DNA of 64,000 nucleotides from DASQHY01 sp035602605 (lineage in GTDB: Bacteria; Acidobacteriota; Terriglobia; Acidiferrales; UBA7541), in the NCBI GenBank assembly GCA_035602605.1, contig DATNLZ010000126.1:9089-73088 (forward strand), read 5' to 3'. Each line of letters begins with the position of its first letter. Positions within the stretch are counted from its first letter, which is position 1. The notes beneath the pieces were generated by a model, which made no database searches, was not told the origin of the DNA, and worked only from the letters and a program-made list of their open reading frames with translations. The position numbers were made by a program, and so were the translations under genes. This document shows, one piece after another, positions 9,394-18,146 of the stretch.

Positions 9394-10413
9394 TCATCCT
9401 TGACACAAGGCGGCTGCACCCGCAAGACCAGCATCAGTACCGTACGTTGCGCGGACAATCGGTATCTCCACACAGCGTTGGTTGATCGACCAGTGTGGCA
9501 ACTGCTCACGGATATGCGGAAAGAAGGCGCTCATGAGTTCCGCTAGTCCGCCGCCAAGGATAATCACCTCTGGTTCGAGAAGATCGATAACGTTTCCCAG
9601 CCATATCGTCAGCAAATCAGCGGTTGTTCGAAGTACCTCAGCCGCGAGCGAATCGCCTTGCTTAAACGCTTCGCCGACAGCTTCGGCTTGAACCTGGTCG
9701 ATTTTGCCGCCCGCCAGCGCAATCATTTTTGAGTTTGCATGACCGCCTTCTGCCAATCGATCGCGCGCGCGCGCGGCAATCGCCGGACCTGAGCAAAGAG
9801 CTTCAATACAGCCGCGTTTTCCGCAGCCACAAAGCGGTCCCCGATAATCGATGGTCATGTGACCGCCTTCAGCGGCGCTTCCCGTGCGGCCGTGATAGAT
9901 ATGCCGGTCAAAGGTAATTCCGGTTCCGATGCCGGTACCTAGAGTTCCATAGAAGATGTTGTCGTAACCTACTCCGGCTCCCCAAATTGCTTCGGCGAGG
10001 CTGGCGGCGTTCGCATCATTTTCCACGTGTGCCGGAAAACCGAAGACCCTCTGGACTTCGGCAGCGAGTGGAAAGTTTCGCCAGCAGGGCAAGTTCGGAG
10101 GATTTAGTACGATGCCAGTTCGCGGATCGAGTGGACCCGGCGAGCAGATACCGATTCCGGAAAGCGAATGGCGGGCACCGGGTTTTGCTGCAAACACAGC
10201 GTTAATGGCGTTTTCGATAGCTGCGAAACCAGCGGATGCGTCTCCTCTAGCTACCATGGGCACGCGGGTTTGAAACAGAATGGTGCCCGCTGCGTCAACC
10301 AAACCGGCGGCCACTTTCGTGCCGCCAATATCTACGCCAAGCGTAAGTTGCTGGCCGGAGTTCAGTGTCGTGTCCTCCTGGTTTTGGCTGCCAGTTTTAT
10401 ATGGTGGGCGCAC
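9394..10413 (-). CDS. ROK-family sugar kinase (glucokinase-like)
   Basis: A 339-codon frame. The product has the ATP motif LGVDIGGTK, the catalytic ENDANAASLAE segment, the second phosphate loop GTLGTGIGTGI, the sugar motif EGGHMTIDY, and the ROK zinc signature CGCGKRGCIEA. It should phosphorylate glucose or a similar hexose in the cytoplasm; there is no HTH, so it is not a ROK repressor. The frame opens with a GTG at 10413 that has no ribosome site. A strong AGGAGG (10374-10379) lies eight bases before a CTG at 10365 (Leu17 of this frame), just ahead of the conserved domain, so translation may really begin there. It is convergent with galT. Confidence 0.88.
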   Translation of the reverse strand: MRPPYKTGSQNQEDTTLNSGQQLTLGVDIGGTKVAAGLVDAAGTILFQTRVPMVARGDASAGFAAIENAINAVFAAKPGARHSLSGIGICSPGPLDPRTGIVLNPPNLPCWRNFPLAAEVQRVFGFPAHVENDANAASLAEAIWGAGVGYDNIFYGTLGTGIGTGITFDRHIYHGRTGSAAEGGHMTIDYRGPLCGCGKRGCIEALCSGPAIAARARDRLAEGGHANSKMIALAGGKIDQVQAEAVGEAFKQGDSLAAEVLRTTADLLTIWLGNVIDLLEPEVIILGGGLAELMSAFFPHIREQLPHWSINQRCVEIPIVRATYGTDAGLAGAAALCQG

Positions 10414-10551
10414 CGGGTTTGCAAACTATATTTCAGCGAAGACGTTTTGCTCTTATGTTTCTCGAAACGTCGAGCTATTGCGTATACTGCGTATTCACAA
10501 ACTATGTATGCCGGCAGCGATTTTAGACTATTCCTTCAACAAGGAGAAACT

Positions 10552-11412
10552 ATGGTGAGAACAGTAATGCATGCATTTACCTTTGCGACCACGACGATCC
10601 TGCTGTCTTTGTTGTCGGTCATCATGGCCAACGCGCAGACTACCGATCAAGTGCAATCCCCCGCGGCGCCGATAACGCTTTCTCCCGACGCTTGCTTGGA
10701 GGTGCCTGCAGTCAAGACCAAAATCGATGCTTTTGCGAATCGCCTGAAAGATTGGGCGCAGTTGAATCGCTACCACGACGCCAATACGCAATTGACACCG
10801 CCTGCAAAATCAGAGCAGCGTGTGGTGTTTCTCGGCGACTCCATTACCGATGGGTGGAGCCGGCCTGAATATGGAGGATTTTTCCCAACAAGGCCGTACG
10901 TCAACCGCGGCATCAGCGGGCAGACTACACCGCAAATGCTGGTGCGATTTCGTCCGGATGTTATCGCCCTGCAACCGAAAGCAGTTGTTATTTTGGCGGG
11001 AACCAACGACATTGCCGGCAACACCGGACCTACCACCGTCAACGCAATCGAAGACAATCTCGCGTCAATTGCCGAGCTCGCGAAGGAACATGGAGTGAAC
11101 GTGGTTTTGGCATCGGTACTTCCTGTCAGCGATTATGGGCATAACAGCAAAGGCGAACCAATCAATCAGACGACCCGCCGTTCTCCCGCGCAGATCCTGG
11201 AGTTGAATGCCTGGATCAAACGGTACGCTGCAGACAATGGATACACCTATCTCGACTACTTTCCTGCGATGGTTGACGACAACGGCATGCTCAAGAAGGA
11301 ATTGAGCGAGGATGGCTTGCACCCGAATGCCAGCGGATACGCGATTATGGCTCCGCTGGCGGAAAAGGCAATCGAGACAGCGTTAAAACAGAAGCATAAG
11401 AAGAAATCCTAA
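10552..11412 (+). CDS. Secreted SGNH/GDSL-family hydrolase
   Basis: A protein of 286 residues with an N-terminal signal peptide (hydrophobic 10-27, then ANAQ). All four SGNH blocks are readable: FLGDSITDGW (nucleophile Ser), NRGISGQT (Gly), LAGTNDIAG (Asn), and EDGLHPNASG (Asp/His). This branch resembles platelet-activating-factor acetylhydrolase/sialate or xylan esterase-like lipases; the real ester substrate is unknown. The start is fixed by AAGGAG (10541-10546) five bases upstream of the ATG; the open frame extends further 5' but only as a shadow of the divergent ROK gene. The protein probably acts in the periplasm or outside. Confidence 0.85.
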   Translation: MVRTVMHAFTFATTTILLSLLSVIMANAQTTDQVQSPAAPITLSPDACLEVPAVKTKIDAFANRLKDWAQLNRYHDANTQLTPPAKSEQRVVFLGDSITDGWSRPEYGGFFPTRPYVNRGISGQTTPQMLVRFRPDVIALQPKAVVILAGTNDIAGNTGPTTVNAIEDNLASIAELAKEHGVNVVLASVLPVSDYGHNSKGEPINQTTRRSPAQILELNAWIKRYAADNGYTYLDYFPAMVDDNGMLKKELSEDGLHPNASGYAIMAPLAEKAIETALKQKHKKKS

Positions 11413-11529
11413 AATAGTAGGCCTGGGAATAGATTCATTATGATGGCAAGCAAAACGATTCCGGCTGGGAAGGCGACGCGGGCATCAAAATAAAGGAGAC
11501 GCGCTTCCGCTTCCTCGGAACGACAACTA

Positions 11530-11841
11530 TCAGCTGCCAAGCAGGCGATCAACTTCTTCGGCGATTCCCGCAACGGTAGGCTGCGTAAATATCGTTCGTA
11601 AGCTTATGTCCACGCCAAACGTGTCACGAATGCGCATGATGAGTTGCGTACCGAGCAAAGAATGACCACCAAGCATAAAGAAATTATCGTCGTCTTCCAC
11701 CCTTTCCAGGCCCAACAGGTCGGCGAGCATACTTGCTAACTGCTGCTTGGTCGAAGTACGGTTAGCAAAAGTACCCGCACAGCTTTCGACCGGAGGATCG
11801 CTATTGTGAAGCGGGACATCACCTAACAGGGAGTCACGCAC
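11530..11841 (-). CDS. Stand-alone peptidyl/acyl carrier protein
   Basis: A 103-residue protein whose last ~80 residues form a phosphopantetheine-binding carrier domain. The modification site is in FMLGGHSLLGTQL (Ser in GGHSL), with ERVEDDDNF before it and the TIFTQPTVAGIAEEV helix after it. GGHSL is the NRPS-type (peptidyl) form. The GTG start overlaps the end of the phosphopantetheinyl transferase gene by eight bases. It is the last gene of the NRPS operon. It has no adenylation domain of its own, so it must be loaded in trans, by the neighbouring synthetase or by an enzyme elsewhere. Confidence 0.88.
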   Translation of the reverse strand: MRDSLLGDVPLHNSDPPVESCAGTFANRTSTKQQLASMLADLLGLERVEDDDNFFMLGGHSLLGTQLIMRIRDTFGVDISLRTIFTQPTVAGIAEEVDRLLGS

Positions 11842-12670
11842 GGTGTTGTGTCTCCGAAATGGGTTCAGGAAGTAATCTTGCAGACCGGGAGAATTCGTTA
11901 CGGTCGCTATCAGTGCCCGACTCTTCTCGCAGCATCAGAGCATCCCACTCAAAATGACGAAGTTGTTGGCTGGAGCCGTGAACGATCAGAGCCGCCGCAT
12001 ACTCTGGTGCGGTATCCAGCATATAGAGCGAGTAGGGTAGTCCGGCCGCCTCGGAAACAACGCCGTCCGGAGATAGCGAAACCTCAAAACTTCTCATACC
12101 GTCAGCGATCCCGTGACCATTGGCCTTGAGATAAGCTTCCTTGGCGGTCCAACAATTGAAAAACGCGGTCACCTGGATTTCTGGACGCAACGCGCACAAT
12201 GAAGCTGCCTCGCGTGTAGTGAAAAAAGATTCGGCGATGCGCCCAACAGCTAAACTACGCTCGATCCGTTCCAGATCGATGCCTACCTCAGTACGGAGTG
12301 CCACTGCATACAGAGCAAGACCATCCGAATGCGACAAATTGAAACAAAGCGTATCTATTTCGGGCGCAGACATTAAGGCTGGCTTTCCGCTTGGTCCATA
12401 GGAAAACGAAAGTTGAGATGAACCCACGTTCAAATATTGGCTCAAGATGTTTCGCAAGATTCCACGCGCGGCAACAAAGCGGCGCTGGTCTTTACCAAAG
12501 CAGAAACGCGTAGCCCGTACCTGTTCGTCGGTGGACAACGTGTGAGTAAGGCGGACGAGATCGGTATCCGCGAGATCCAGGGAAGCGCGCCAGATGTGTA
12601 CTTCACCTGTTCGCAGAGAGACTGGATGTGGAGGGCGACGCCAGTCGTTGATGGCTTGCTGCGCATTCAC
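11834..12670 (-). CDS. 4'-phosphopantetheinyl transferase, Sfp type
   Basis: A 278-residue enzyme that moves phosphopantetheine from coenzyme A onto carrier-protein serines. The Sfp-type motifs are all present: RRFVAARGILR (about 62-72), GKPAL and FNLSHSDG (about 96-118), the Mg-binding VGIDLERI (about 128-135), and FFNCWTAKEAYLKANG (about 170-185). The GTG start overlaps the synthetase stop (GTGA). Its place between the NRPS and the carrier protein says it activates both. The C-terminal ~30 residues are not conserved. Confidence 0.92.
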   Translation of the reverse strand: MNAQQAINDWRRPPHPVSLRTGEVHIWRASLDLADTDLVRLTHTLSTDEQVRATRFCFGKDQRRFVAARGILRNILSQYLNVGSSQLSFSYGPSGKPALMSAPEIDTLCFNLSHSDGLALYAVALRTEVGIDLERIERSLAVGRIAESFFTTREAASLCALRPEIQVTAFFNCWTAKEAYLKANGHGIADGMRSFEVSLSPDGVVSEAAGLPYSLYMLDTAPEYAAALIVHGSSQQLRHFEWDALMLREESGTDSDRNEFSRSARLLPEPISETQHRA

Positions 12671-15600
12671 GATGCTTGTCCCAAGGGCAAAGTGGCTTCG
12701 ATGCGCGTCGCGTCAACGGCTGTCTTATGGTTTAAATCGGCTAGTTCAGCTTTTCTTTTCTCGGCAGCGTCTAATTGAGCCGCTTCCATGCAGGCACGCA
12801 GGTGGTTCGCCAATTGAAAAACTCTTGGTTTTTCGAGCAGACTCATATGGTCACCGGGAACGTCAATAATCTGCACCCCGCCAAGCGCTGCATTGCCCCA
12901 GCCAAGCTTGGCGTCAGGACCATAGAGAGCGTTCTGCTCTTCGGCCTTGAAGAGAATGACGCGGCCTGGGTAAGGCTTCGGTCGATAAAGCTCAGCCGCG
13001 CCTGTGAATAGCTTCAAGTTATCCCACAACGCTCCCGGCAGGGAGCTCTGGCCCCGGGGGCTGGCTTTGAAACCCAACGTCCACAGCAAATTCGCGAAAT
13101 AGTTTCGTGCAGCTTCGAGCAGCTTCTCAGCTAGTTCAACTTCTCGGCCGGTCGCGATTCCAGTAAGCTGCGATAAACGGTAACGAAATTTTTCCAGGGT
13201 ATGCAAGGCACGAAATCTCAGCTGCCTTAGCCGCGGCAGCGACTGGCAGAAGGCTGGGTTCCCAGTATCAAACAATGCCACCAACCCGACCTCCTCACCC
13301 TGCGCGCGTAATTGGAAGGCGATTTCGTACGCGACCAATCCGCCGAACGATGCCCCGGCAAGGTGGTAAGGGCCGTGTGGCTGCACCTTGCGAATGTCCG
13401 CGAGATATTTTGCCGCTAAAAATTCTACCGTAACTTGAGACGTGTAATCACGGAAGAGAGGAGCCCGAAGGCCATAGAAAGGCTGATCGGTGCCAAGGGC
13501 TTGAGCAAGGTCTCGGAAGCGCAGCACGTGGCCGCCCCCACCGTGCACGCAATACAACGGCGGCTGACAACCATGGGGTTGCATGGCGACGATAGAATTG
13601 CAATCGGCCCGGTCCGCTTTCCGCAGATAGTCGGCAAGATTTTCGATGGTCGGCGCACTGACGAGCAGCGAGAGATCGATCTTTTTTCCGAAGGCGCCCT
13701 CAATCTCGGCAACCAAGCGCATGGCCAGCAGCGAATGGCCGCCTAAGTCATAAAAATTTTCAGTGATGCCCACCGGGCGCCTTCCGAGGAGATCTTCCCA
13801 AAGTTTTACCAGTTCGGACTCAACCGAATCGCGAGCATGGGTATGAGCAAGAGCTTGTTCGGGTTCGGCAGGCTTGAGGACTGCCAATGCGTTCCTATCC
13901 ACCTTGCCGCTACTGAGCAGCGGTATGCTGTCCACAAATACGAAGCGGGAAGGAATCATGTAGTCAGGAACCCGAACCCGCAAAAAATTGCACAAGTCTT
14001 CGGCGGCAAGCGACTGCCCGTCAAGCGGAACGATGTAAGCGAGCAGAAACTTGCCGCCATGGGGATCTTCATGCACCGTGGCGACCGCAGCTTTGACTTG
14101 TGGATGTTCGAGCACGTTGGCTTCGACCTCGCCCAACTCAATTCTGAAGCCCCGGATTTTTACTTGCTGGTCGAGCCTTCCCAGATACTCGATATTTCCA
14201 TCGGGCAAATAGCGGGCGCGATCGCCGGTTTTGTAGATTCTTTCCCCGGGTTTATCGCTGAATGGATTAGCGATGAACTTCTCAGCAGTCTGCGCCGGCT
14301 GGTTGCGATACCCTCTGGCGAGGCCATCCCCGCCCACGTAAAGTTCTCCGGCTAATCCGACCGGCAGAGGTTGCCCGTAACCATCCAGAACATATGCGTT
14401 GGAATTGGCAATGGGTTTTCCAATGGGAATCGACGCTACCGTCTCATCGATGTCCTGGGGAATACGATAGGTGGTCGATAAAACAGAGTTTTCTGTGGGG
14501 CCGTAGCCGTTGATGAATTGGACGCCGGGAAGAAGAGCCTGCGCACGACGGATATGGGGAACAGAAAGAGCTTCACCGCCGATAATGATTTGGCGCACGG
14601 TTGCTAAGGCATCGGGCTTTTCATCGACAATTAGATTGAAGAGAGACGTCGTCAGCCACCCAAGAGTTGTTACATGATGTTCGCGAATTGCTGCGGCGAT
14701 TTCATGAGCCGTGGGAACTTTGCTTGGAAATAAAATCAACTTTGCCCCGTGCAGTAGGGCGCCCCACAATTCGATAACCGAAGTATCAAACGAGAGGGGT
14801 GCCAATTGGAGAAGAGCGTCTTTCTCGCTGATGCGCAGGTAATCTTGTCCCACGAGCAGGCGAACAACGCCCCGATGGGTAATCTCGACGCCCTTTGGTG
14901 TTCCGGTCGAGCCTGAAGTGTACAAAACGTAAGCGAGGTCGTCGGGAGTTGATTTGCCGCTGAAGTGCTCTTCGGCAAGAGGCGTTTCGTGAGCACCGGC
15001 GAGGGCTTGTACGTGCGTATGGGTCTGTGCATCCGACTCTGCAGGTCTTCGATCCAGCGCCAGGACTTTGGCGCGCGAGGAGTCCGGCAGCAGCTTGCGG
15101 AATTTTTCCAGAGTGAGGACAACTTCTACTCCGGCATTTTCCATCAGGAACGACAGCCGCTTGGCAGGATAGTCTGGATCGAGAGGCAAATAGGCTCCAC
15201 CGGCTTTTAAGATAGCGAGAAATGCGATCACCAACTCGGGAGATCGTTCCAAAAGAACGCCCACTAACGTTTCGGGGCGAACCCCAAACTTTCGGAGGCG
15301 CGGAGCAAGCTGGCTGGCAAGCTCTTCGAGATCACGGTAGGTGAGTATCTGATCTTTGAATACGAGAGCGAGTGCATCGGGAGTTCTCTTGGCCTGAGCT
15401 TCGAACAATTCATGGACGCAGGCCTGTGGATAGGGTTGCTGCGTCTGGTTTGCTTCGACCACCAGCTGGTAACGTTCATGCTCGGGCATGGTGGGAAGCT
15501 CACCAACGCGGCACGCGGGATCAGCCACAGCAGCCTGAAGCAGCGTTACATAATGTCCAACCATACGCTTGATAGTGGTAGCATCAAACAAATCCCGGTT

Positions 15601-16923
15601 GTACTCGAAAGCGATCTCGAGCCCGTCTTTTTTCTCTATCGAGATCGAAAGGGCACATTTCGCTGTTGCGGTCGTTACCGCAAACCTTTCCACGGTCAAA
15701 TTCGGCAACTTCACCGCCGACATGGGTGAGTCTTGGAGGACCAGTGTCACCTGGTACAAGGGCGGATGCCCGAGGGAGCGGTTCGGCTGAAGCTCTTCGA
15801 TAAGTTTCTCAAAGGGTAGGTCTGGATTCATGTACGCATCGAGCGCGCCATCGCGAACGCGCTTGAGAACCTCCAGAAACGTAGGATTGCCCGAAACATT
15901 TGTGCGCAAAACCTGGGTATTGGCAAAAAATCCAATCAGATTGAGGAGCTCCGGCCGGTTGCGATTCGCACTGGGAAAAGCAACGAAGATATCTTGGTGT
16001 CCGGAATAACGGTGCAGCAAGATTTGCAAGACCGCCATGAGGGTCATAAATAACGAAGCGCCCCGCTGCTGACCGAGCGCAATCAAGGAAGAGGAAAACG
16101 CCTCGGGCAGAACGACGGTTTCCTTGGCGCCACGAAAGGTTTGCTGCGCCGGCTGCGGATAATCGGGAATGAGATGATGATACTCGCGATTGCCCGCGAG
16201 CTGTTCCTTCCAGAAGCGCAGTTGCGCTTCTAATCCGGGGCTTTGCGCCTCGCGCTGGCGCGCTGCTAATTCCGAATATCGAATCGGAAGCTCGGGCAGA
16301 GTTGGGATGCGACCTAACACCTCTGCGGTATAGGCCTCGGACATTTCGTGGAGGAAGATACCCAAAGACCAGCCGTCGGACGCGATGTGATGCATGGTGA
16401 CAACTAAACCGTGGTCGGCATCACTGAGGCGGATGAGTTTCGCGCGCGCCATCAAGTCAGTAGCAAAATCGAAGGGTCGCTGCGCTTCTTCATTCCCCAG
16501 TTGCAGCAGTTTCTCTTCGCGCTCCTGCAGAGGCAAACCGCTGATATCAGTCACAGGCAGGTGGAGTGTACGGCCCTCGGTGGTAACCTGCACGGGAGTT
16601 CCATGGTCAGAAAAAAAGTTGCTTCGCAGCGTTTCGTGGCGATTGAGAATTAGATTTAAGCTAACTCGAAGCGCGTTCCGGTCAAGGGGACCCCGGATCC
16701 GAAGACCAAAAGGAACGTTGTAAAGCGGACTGTTAGGCTGAAGCTCGTTCCAAAACCACATCGACTGCTGCTGGTAGGAGAGGGGCCGCGCACCGCGCGG
16801 GATTCCACTGGCAGTAGGCCAATCCGCGCTCTCGGTATGTCGGGGAGGGGCCGGTGGAGGTTCTGGCCGTTCCACTTTAGACCGGAAGAAATTTGTGAAC
16901 TTTACTGACATGTGAGCGGTCAT
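12667..16923 (-). CDS. Single-module non-ribosomal peptide synthetase, C-A-T-TE
   Basis: About 1,418 residues. Domains in order: condensation (about 45-470; catalytic MHHIASDG near 180), adenylation (about 500-1000; YTSGSTGTPKG near 675, NGYGPTEN, GELYVGG, YKTGDRAR, and the C-terminal LSSGKVDRN lysine), carrier (FYDLGGHSLL, Ser near 1063), and thioesterase (GASFGG nucleophile near 1190, GDHMSLLEKP histidine near the end). A hand reading of the substrate code gives roughly D-T-I-?-I-G-G-V-L-K, which I cannot match to a known amino acid. The frame opens with GTG at 16983; I prefer the ATG at 16923 because the first 20 residues are basic and unlike the family. A condensation domain with no upstream module suggests N-acylation of one amino acid, or a partner in trans. 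Confidence 0.92.
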   Translation of the reverse strand: MTAHMSVKFTNFFRSKVERPEPPPAPPRHTESADWPTASGIPRGARPLSYQQQSMWFWNELQPNSPLYNVPFGLRIRGPLDRNALRVSLNLILNRHETLRSNFFSDHGTPVQVTTEGRTLHLPVTDISGLPLQEREEKLLQLGNEEAQRPFDFATDLMARAKLIRLSDADHGLVVTMHHIASDGWSLGIFLHEMSEAYTAEVLGRIPTLPELPIRYSELAARQREAQSPGLEAQLRFWKEQLAGNREYHHLIPDYPQPAQQTFRGAKETVVLPEAFSSSLIALGQQRGASLFMTLMAVLQILLHRYSGHQDIFVAFPSANRNRPELLNLIGFFANTQVLRTNVSGNPTFLEVLKRVRDGALDAYMNPDLPFEKLIEELQPNRSLGHPPLYQVTLVLQDSPMSAVKLPNLTVERFAVTTATAKCALSISIEKKDGLEIAFEYNRDLFDATTIKRMVGHYVTLLQAAVADPACRVGELPTMPEHERYQLVVEANQTQQPYPQACVHELFEAQAKRTPDALALVFKDQILTYRDLEELASQLAPRLRKFGVRPETLVGVLLERSPELVIAFLAILKAGGAYLPLDPDYPAKRLSFLMENAGVEVVLTLEKFRKLLPDSSRAKVLALDRRPAESDAQTHTHVQALAGAHETPLAEEHFSGKSTPDDLAYVLYTSGSTGTPKGVEITHRGVVRLLVGQDYLRISEKDALLQLAPLSFDTSVIELWGALLHGAKLILFPSKVPTAHEIAAAIREHHVTTLGWLTTSLFNLIVDEKPDALATVRQIIIGGEALSVPHIRRAQALLPGVQFINGYGPTENSVLSTTYRIPQDIDETVASIPIGKPIANSNAYVLDGYGQPLPVGLAGELYVGGDGLARGYRNQPAQTAEKFIANPFSDKPGERIYKTGDRARYLPDGNIEYLGRLDQQVKIRGFRIELGEVEANVLEHPQVKAAVATVHEDPHGGKFLLAYIVPLDGQSLAAEDLCNFLRVRVPDYMIPSRFVFVDSIPLLSSGKVDRNALAVLKPAEPEQALAHTHARDSVESELVKLWEDLLGRRPVGITENFYDLGGHSLLAMRLVAEIEGAFGKKIDLSLLVSAPTIENLADYLRKADRADCNSIVAMQPHGCQPPLYCVHGGGGHVLRFRDLAQALGTDQPFYGLRAPLFRDYTSQVTVEFLAAKYLADIRKVQPHGPYHLAGASFGGLVAYEIAFQLRAQGEEVGLVALFDTGNPAFCQSLPRLRQLRFRALHTLEKFRYRLSQLTGIATGREVELAEKLLEAARNYFANLLWTLGFKASPRGQSSLPGALWDNLKLFTGAAELYRPKPYPGRVILFKAEEQNALYGPDAKLGWGNAALGGVQIIDVPGDHMSLLEKPRVFQLANHLRACMEAAQLDAAEKRKAELADLNHKTAVDATRIEATLPLGQAS

Positions 16924-17138
16924 TGTGGGAAGGGCCAATCGACCGAGCCGAGTGTCACAACGTTTCAGTAAAACCGACTTCACTTCTTTTGGAGCACGTG
17001 GCGTACCATTTTTTTATACCAAAATGGTTATAATGGCCTTCTCGGTCCTGCCTCCGTATGTGAAGAATTCATGCACACCGGGAAAGACTCCGGGTTCCGT
17101 GTCGAAACTTTGCTCTGAAATTGCCTTACCCTTTTGTC

Positions 17139-17507
17139 CTAAACAACGCGCTGCTCCAGGTCGCTAGATGGGGACTCCTGGAACTGCAAACCCACACCAA
17201 AAATTCCATCTGCCAAGGGCTGACAATAAACAACCCTAGCTTGGGTGTGAATCTTGCTACCGACCGAATTGACCAAAAAACATTCTTCCCGGCTGAGCGG
17301 GCGATGAGTCAAGACCCGAATGCCGTGAATGCTGACATTCTGGGTAACGGTCTGCTCAGTAAGTCCAGGAGTCTGCAAACTCGCAATCAACACTGGCACT
17401 GCGACCACAAACCTTTTATCGAGGCGTCCCGTACGTGCCAGCATCAGGCCCTTGCCCCCCCCAAACAGACGCCTGCTTTCCATCTCCGAATGAGTTGGAG
17501 TGCGCAT
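17139..17507 (-). CDS. Divergent PilZ-domain protein
   Basis: 122 residues. GRLDKRF near residue 28 stands where the PilZ RxxxR usually sits but has only one arginine of the pair plus a lysine, while NVSIHGIRV matches the D/NxSxxG motif. The strands after it (ARVVYC and GIFGVGLQF) complete a PilZ-like barrel. Cyclic di-GMP binding is therefore plausible but may be weak. It lies between the NRPS operon and the signalling block, in the same direction as both. Confidence 0.65.
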   Translation of the reverse strand: MRTPTHSEMESRRLFGGGKGLMLARTGRLDKRFVVAVPVLIASLQTPGLTEQTVTQNVSIHGIRVLTHRPLSREECFLVNSVGSKIHTQARVVYCQPLADGIFGVGLQFQESPSSDLEQRVV

Positions 17508-17582
17508 TGCAGAATCTCGTCTAGGCCGCTTTGGATGATTTGGGAGTTTGACGCCATCACAGTTCCTCTGCGCCCTTGGGCG

Positions 17583-17927
17583 CTATGCTGGTAACACTTT
17601 TGGAGAGGGTGCGGAGGCGGCACCAATCACTGGCGTAGTTGTCCCATGGAGCTTTAGCTCAGCCAGGAGCATTCTCTCGTCACGGAGAAACAAGTATCGA
17701 CGAGCAAAATTTGTCATCTCATCGACATCCTTCGGAAACCCTCTGCGCACCATGCGCCTGAGGAGTGAAGCGGAAACCGGCAAAGGGGCGCGGCCATACT
17801 TCATCGCTAGCAGTGCGACGACCTTTCCGAACAAGGGAAGCATTGTCTCGACCAACGCGGCCTGGTCGAGTCCAGCATCCGCGGTGATCGCTTGTGGAAC
17901 TGATTTGATAGGCGAACCTGCCACCAC
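17583..17927 (-). pseudogene. Remnant of a sigma-54 activator AAA+ lid region
   Basis: A 114-codon GTG-start frame. Residues ~30-95 line up by eye, without gaps, with the part of the neighbouring sigma-54 activator (25461-26555) that follows its arginine fingers: MLPLFGKVVALLAMKYGRAP against the LLQYFVARLVVRLGQEP segment, then RRGFPKDVDEMTNFARRYLF against the SWPGNVRELENFVKRYLI segment, then LRDERMLLAEL. The Walker A, Walker B and GAFTGA segments and the Fis-type HTH are absent. The WPGNVRELENF signature is altered to GFPKDVDEMTNF. It is either a truncated gene or a diverged small protein. A palindrome lies 150 bases upstream at 18078-18088. Confidence 0.55.
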
Positions 17928-17965
17928 GACCTCCAGCCGGCGCAGCTGACGCCGACAAGTTAGTT

Positions 17966-18030
17966 GGGGCGCCTCCGGGTCAGAAAATTGAGTGTGAGGC
18001 GCTCAGGGGGGCTGTCCGCGGAGGCGCCCC
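17966..18030. repeat. Perfect 12-base inverted repeat with 41-base spacer
   Basis: GGGGCGCCTCCG at 17966-17977 is matched exactly by its reverse complement at 18019-18030. A second, smaller G-run/C-run pairing is nested at the right arm (GGGGGGC near 18006 with GCCCCCC). The structure lies downstream of the NarL-type regulator gene (minus strand) and could form a transcript-end hairpin, but no U-run follows. Confidence 0.6.
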
Positions 18031-18077
18031 CCGTTTGCTGATGAAGAGAATAACCTGTCAGACATATTAACCAAGCC

Positions 18078-18088
18078 GGTAAAATACC
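18078..18088. promoter_or_regulatory. Palindrome GGTA-AAA-TACC, possible regulator site
   Basis: An 11-base dyad lying between the NarL-type regulator gene and the activator remnant, about 150 bases upstream of the remnant. It resembles the GGGTnnACCC dyads at 22134-22168. The regulator is not known; a NarL/LuxR-type protein of this cluster is a candidate. Confidence 0.35.
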
Positions 18089-18146
18089 CAATCATAAGGG
18101 GTAAGATGACTAAGAAAGCGGCTAGAGGGGGGTAGAAAGTTGGGTG

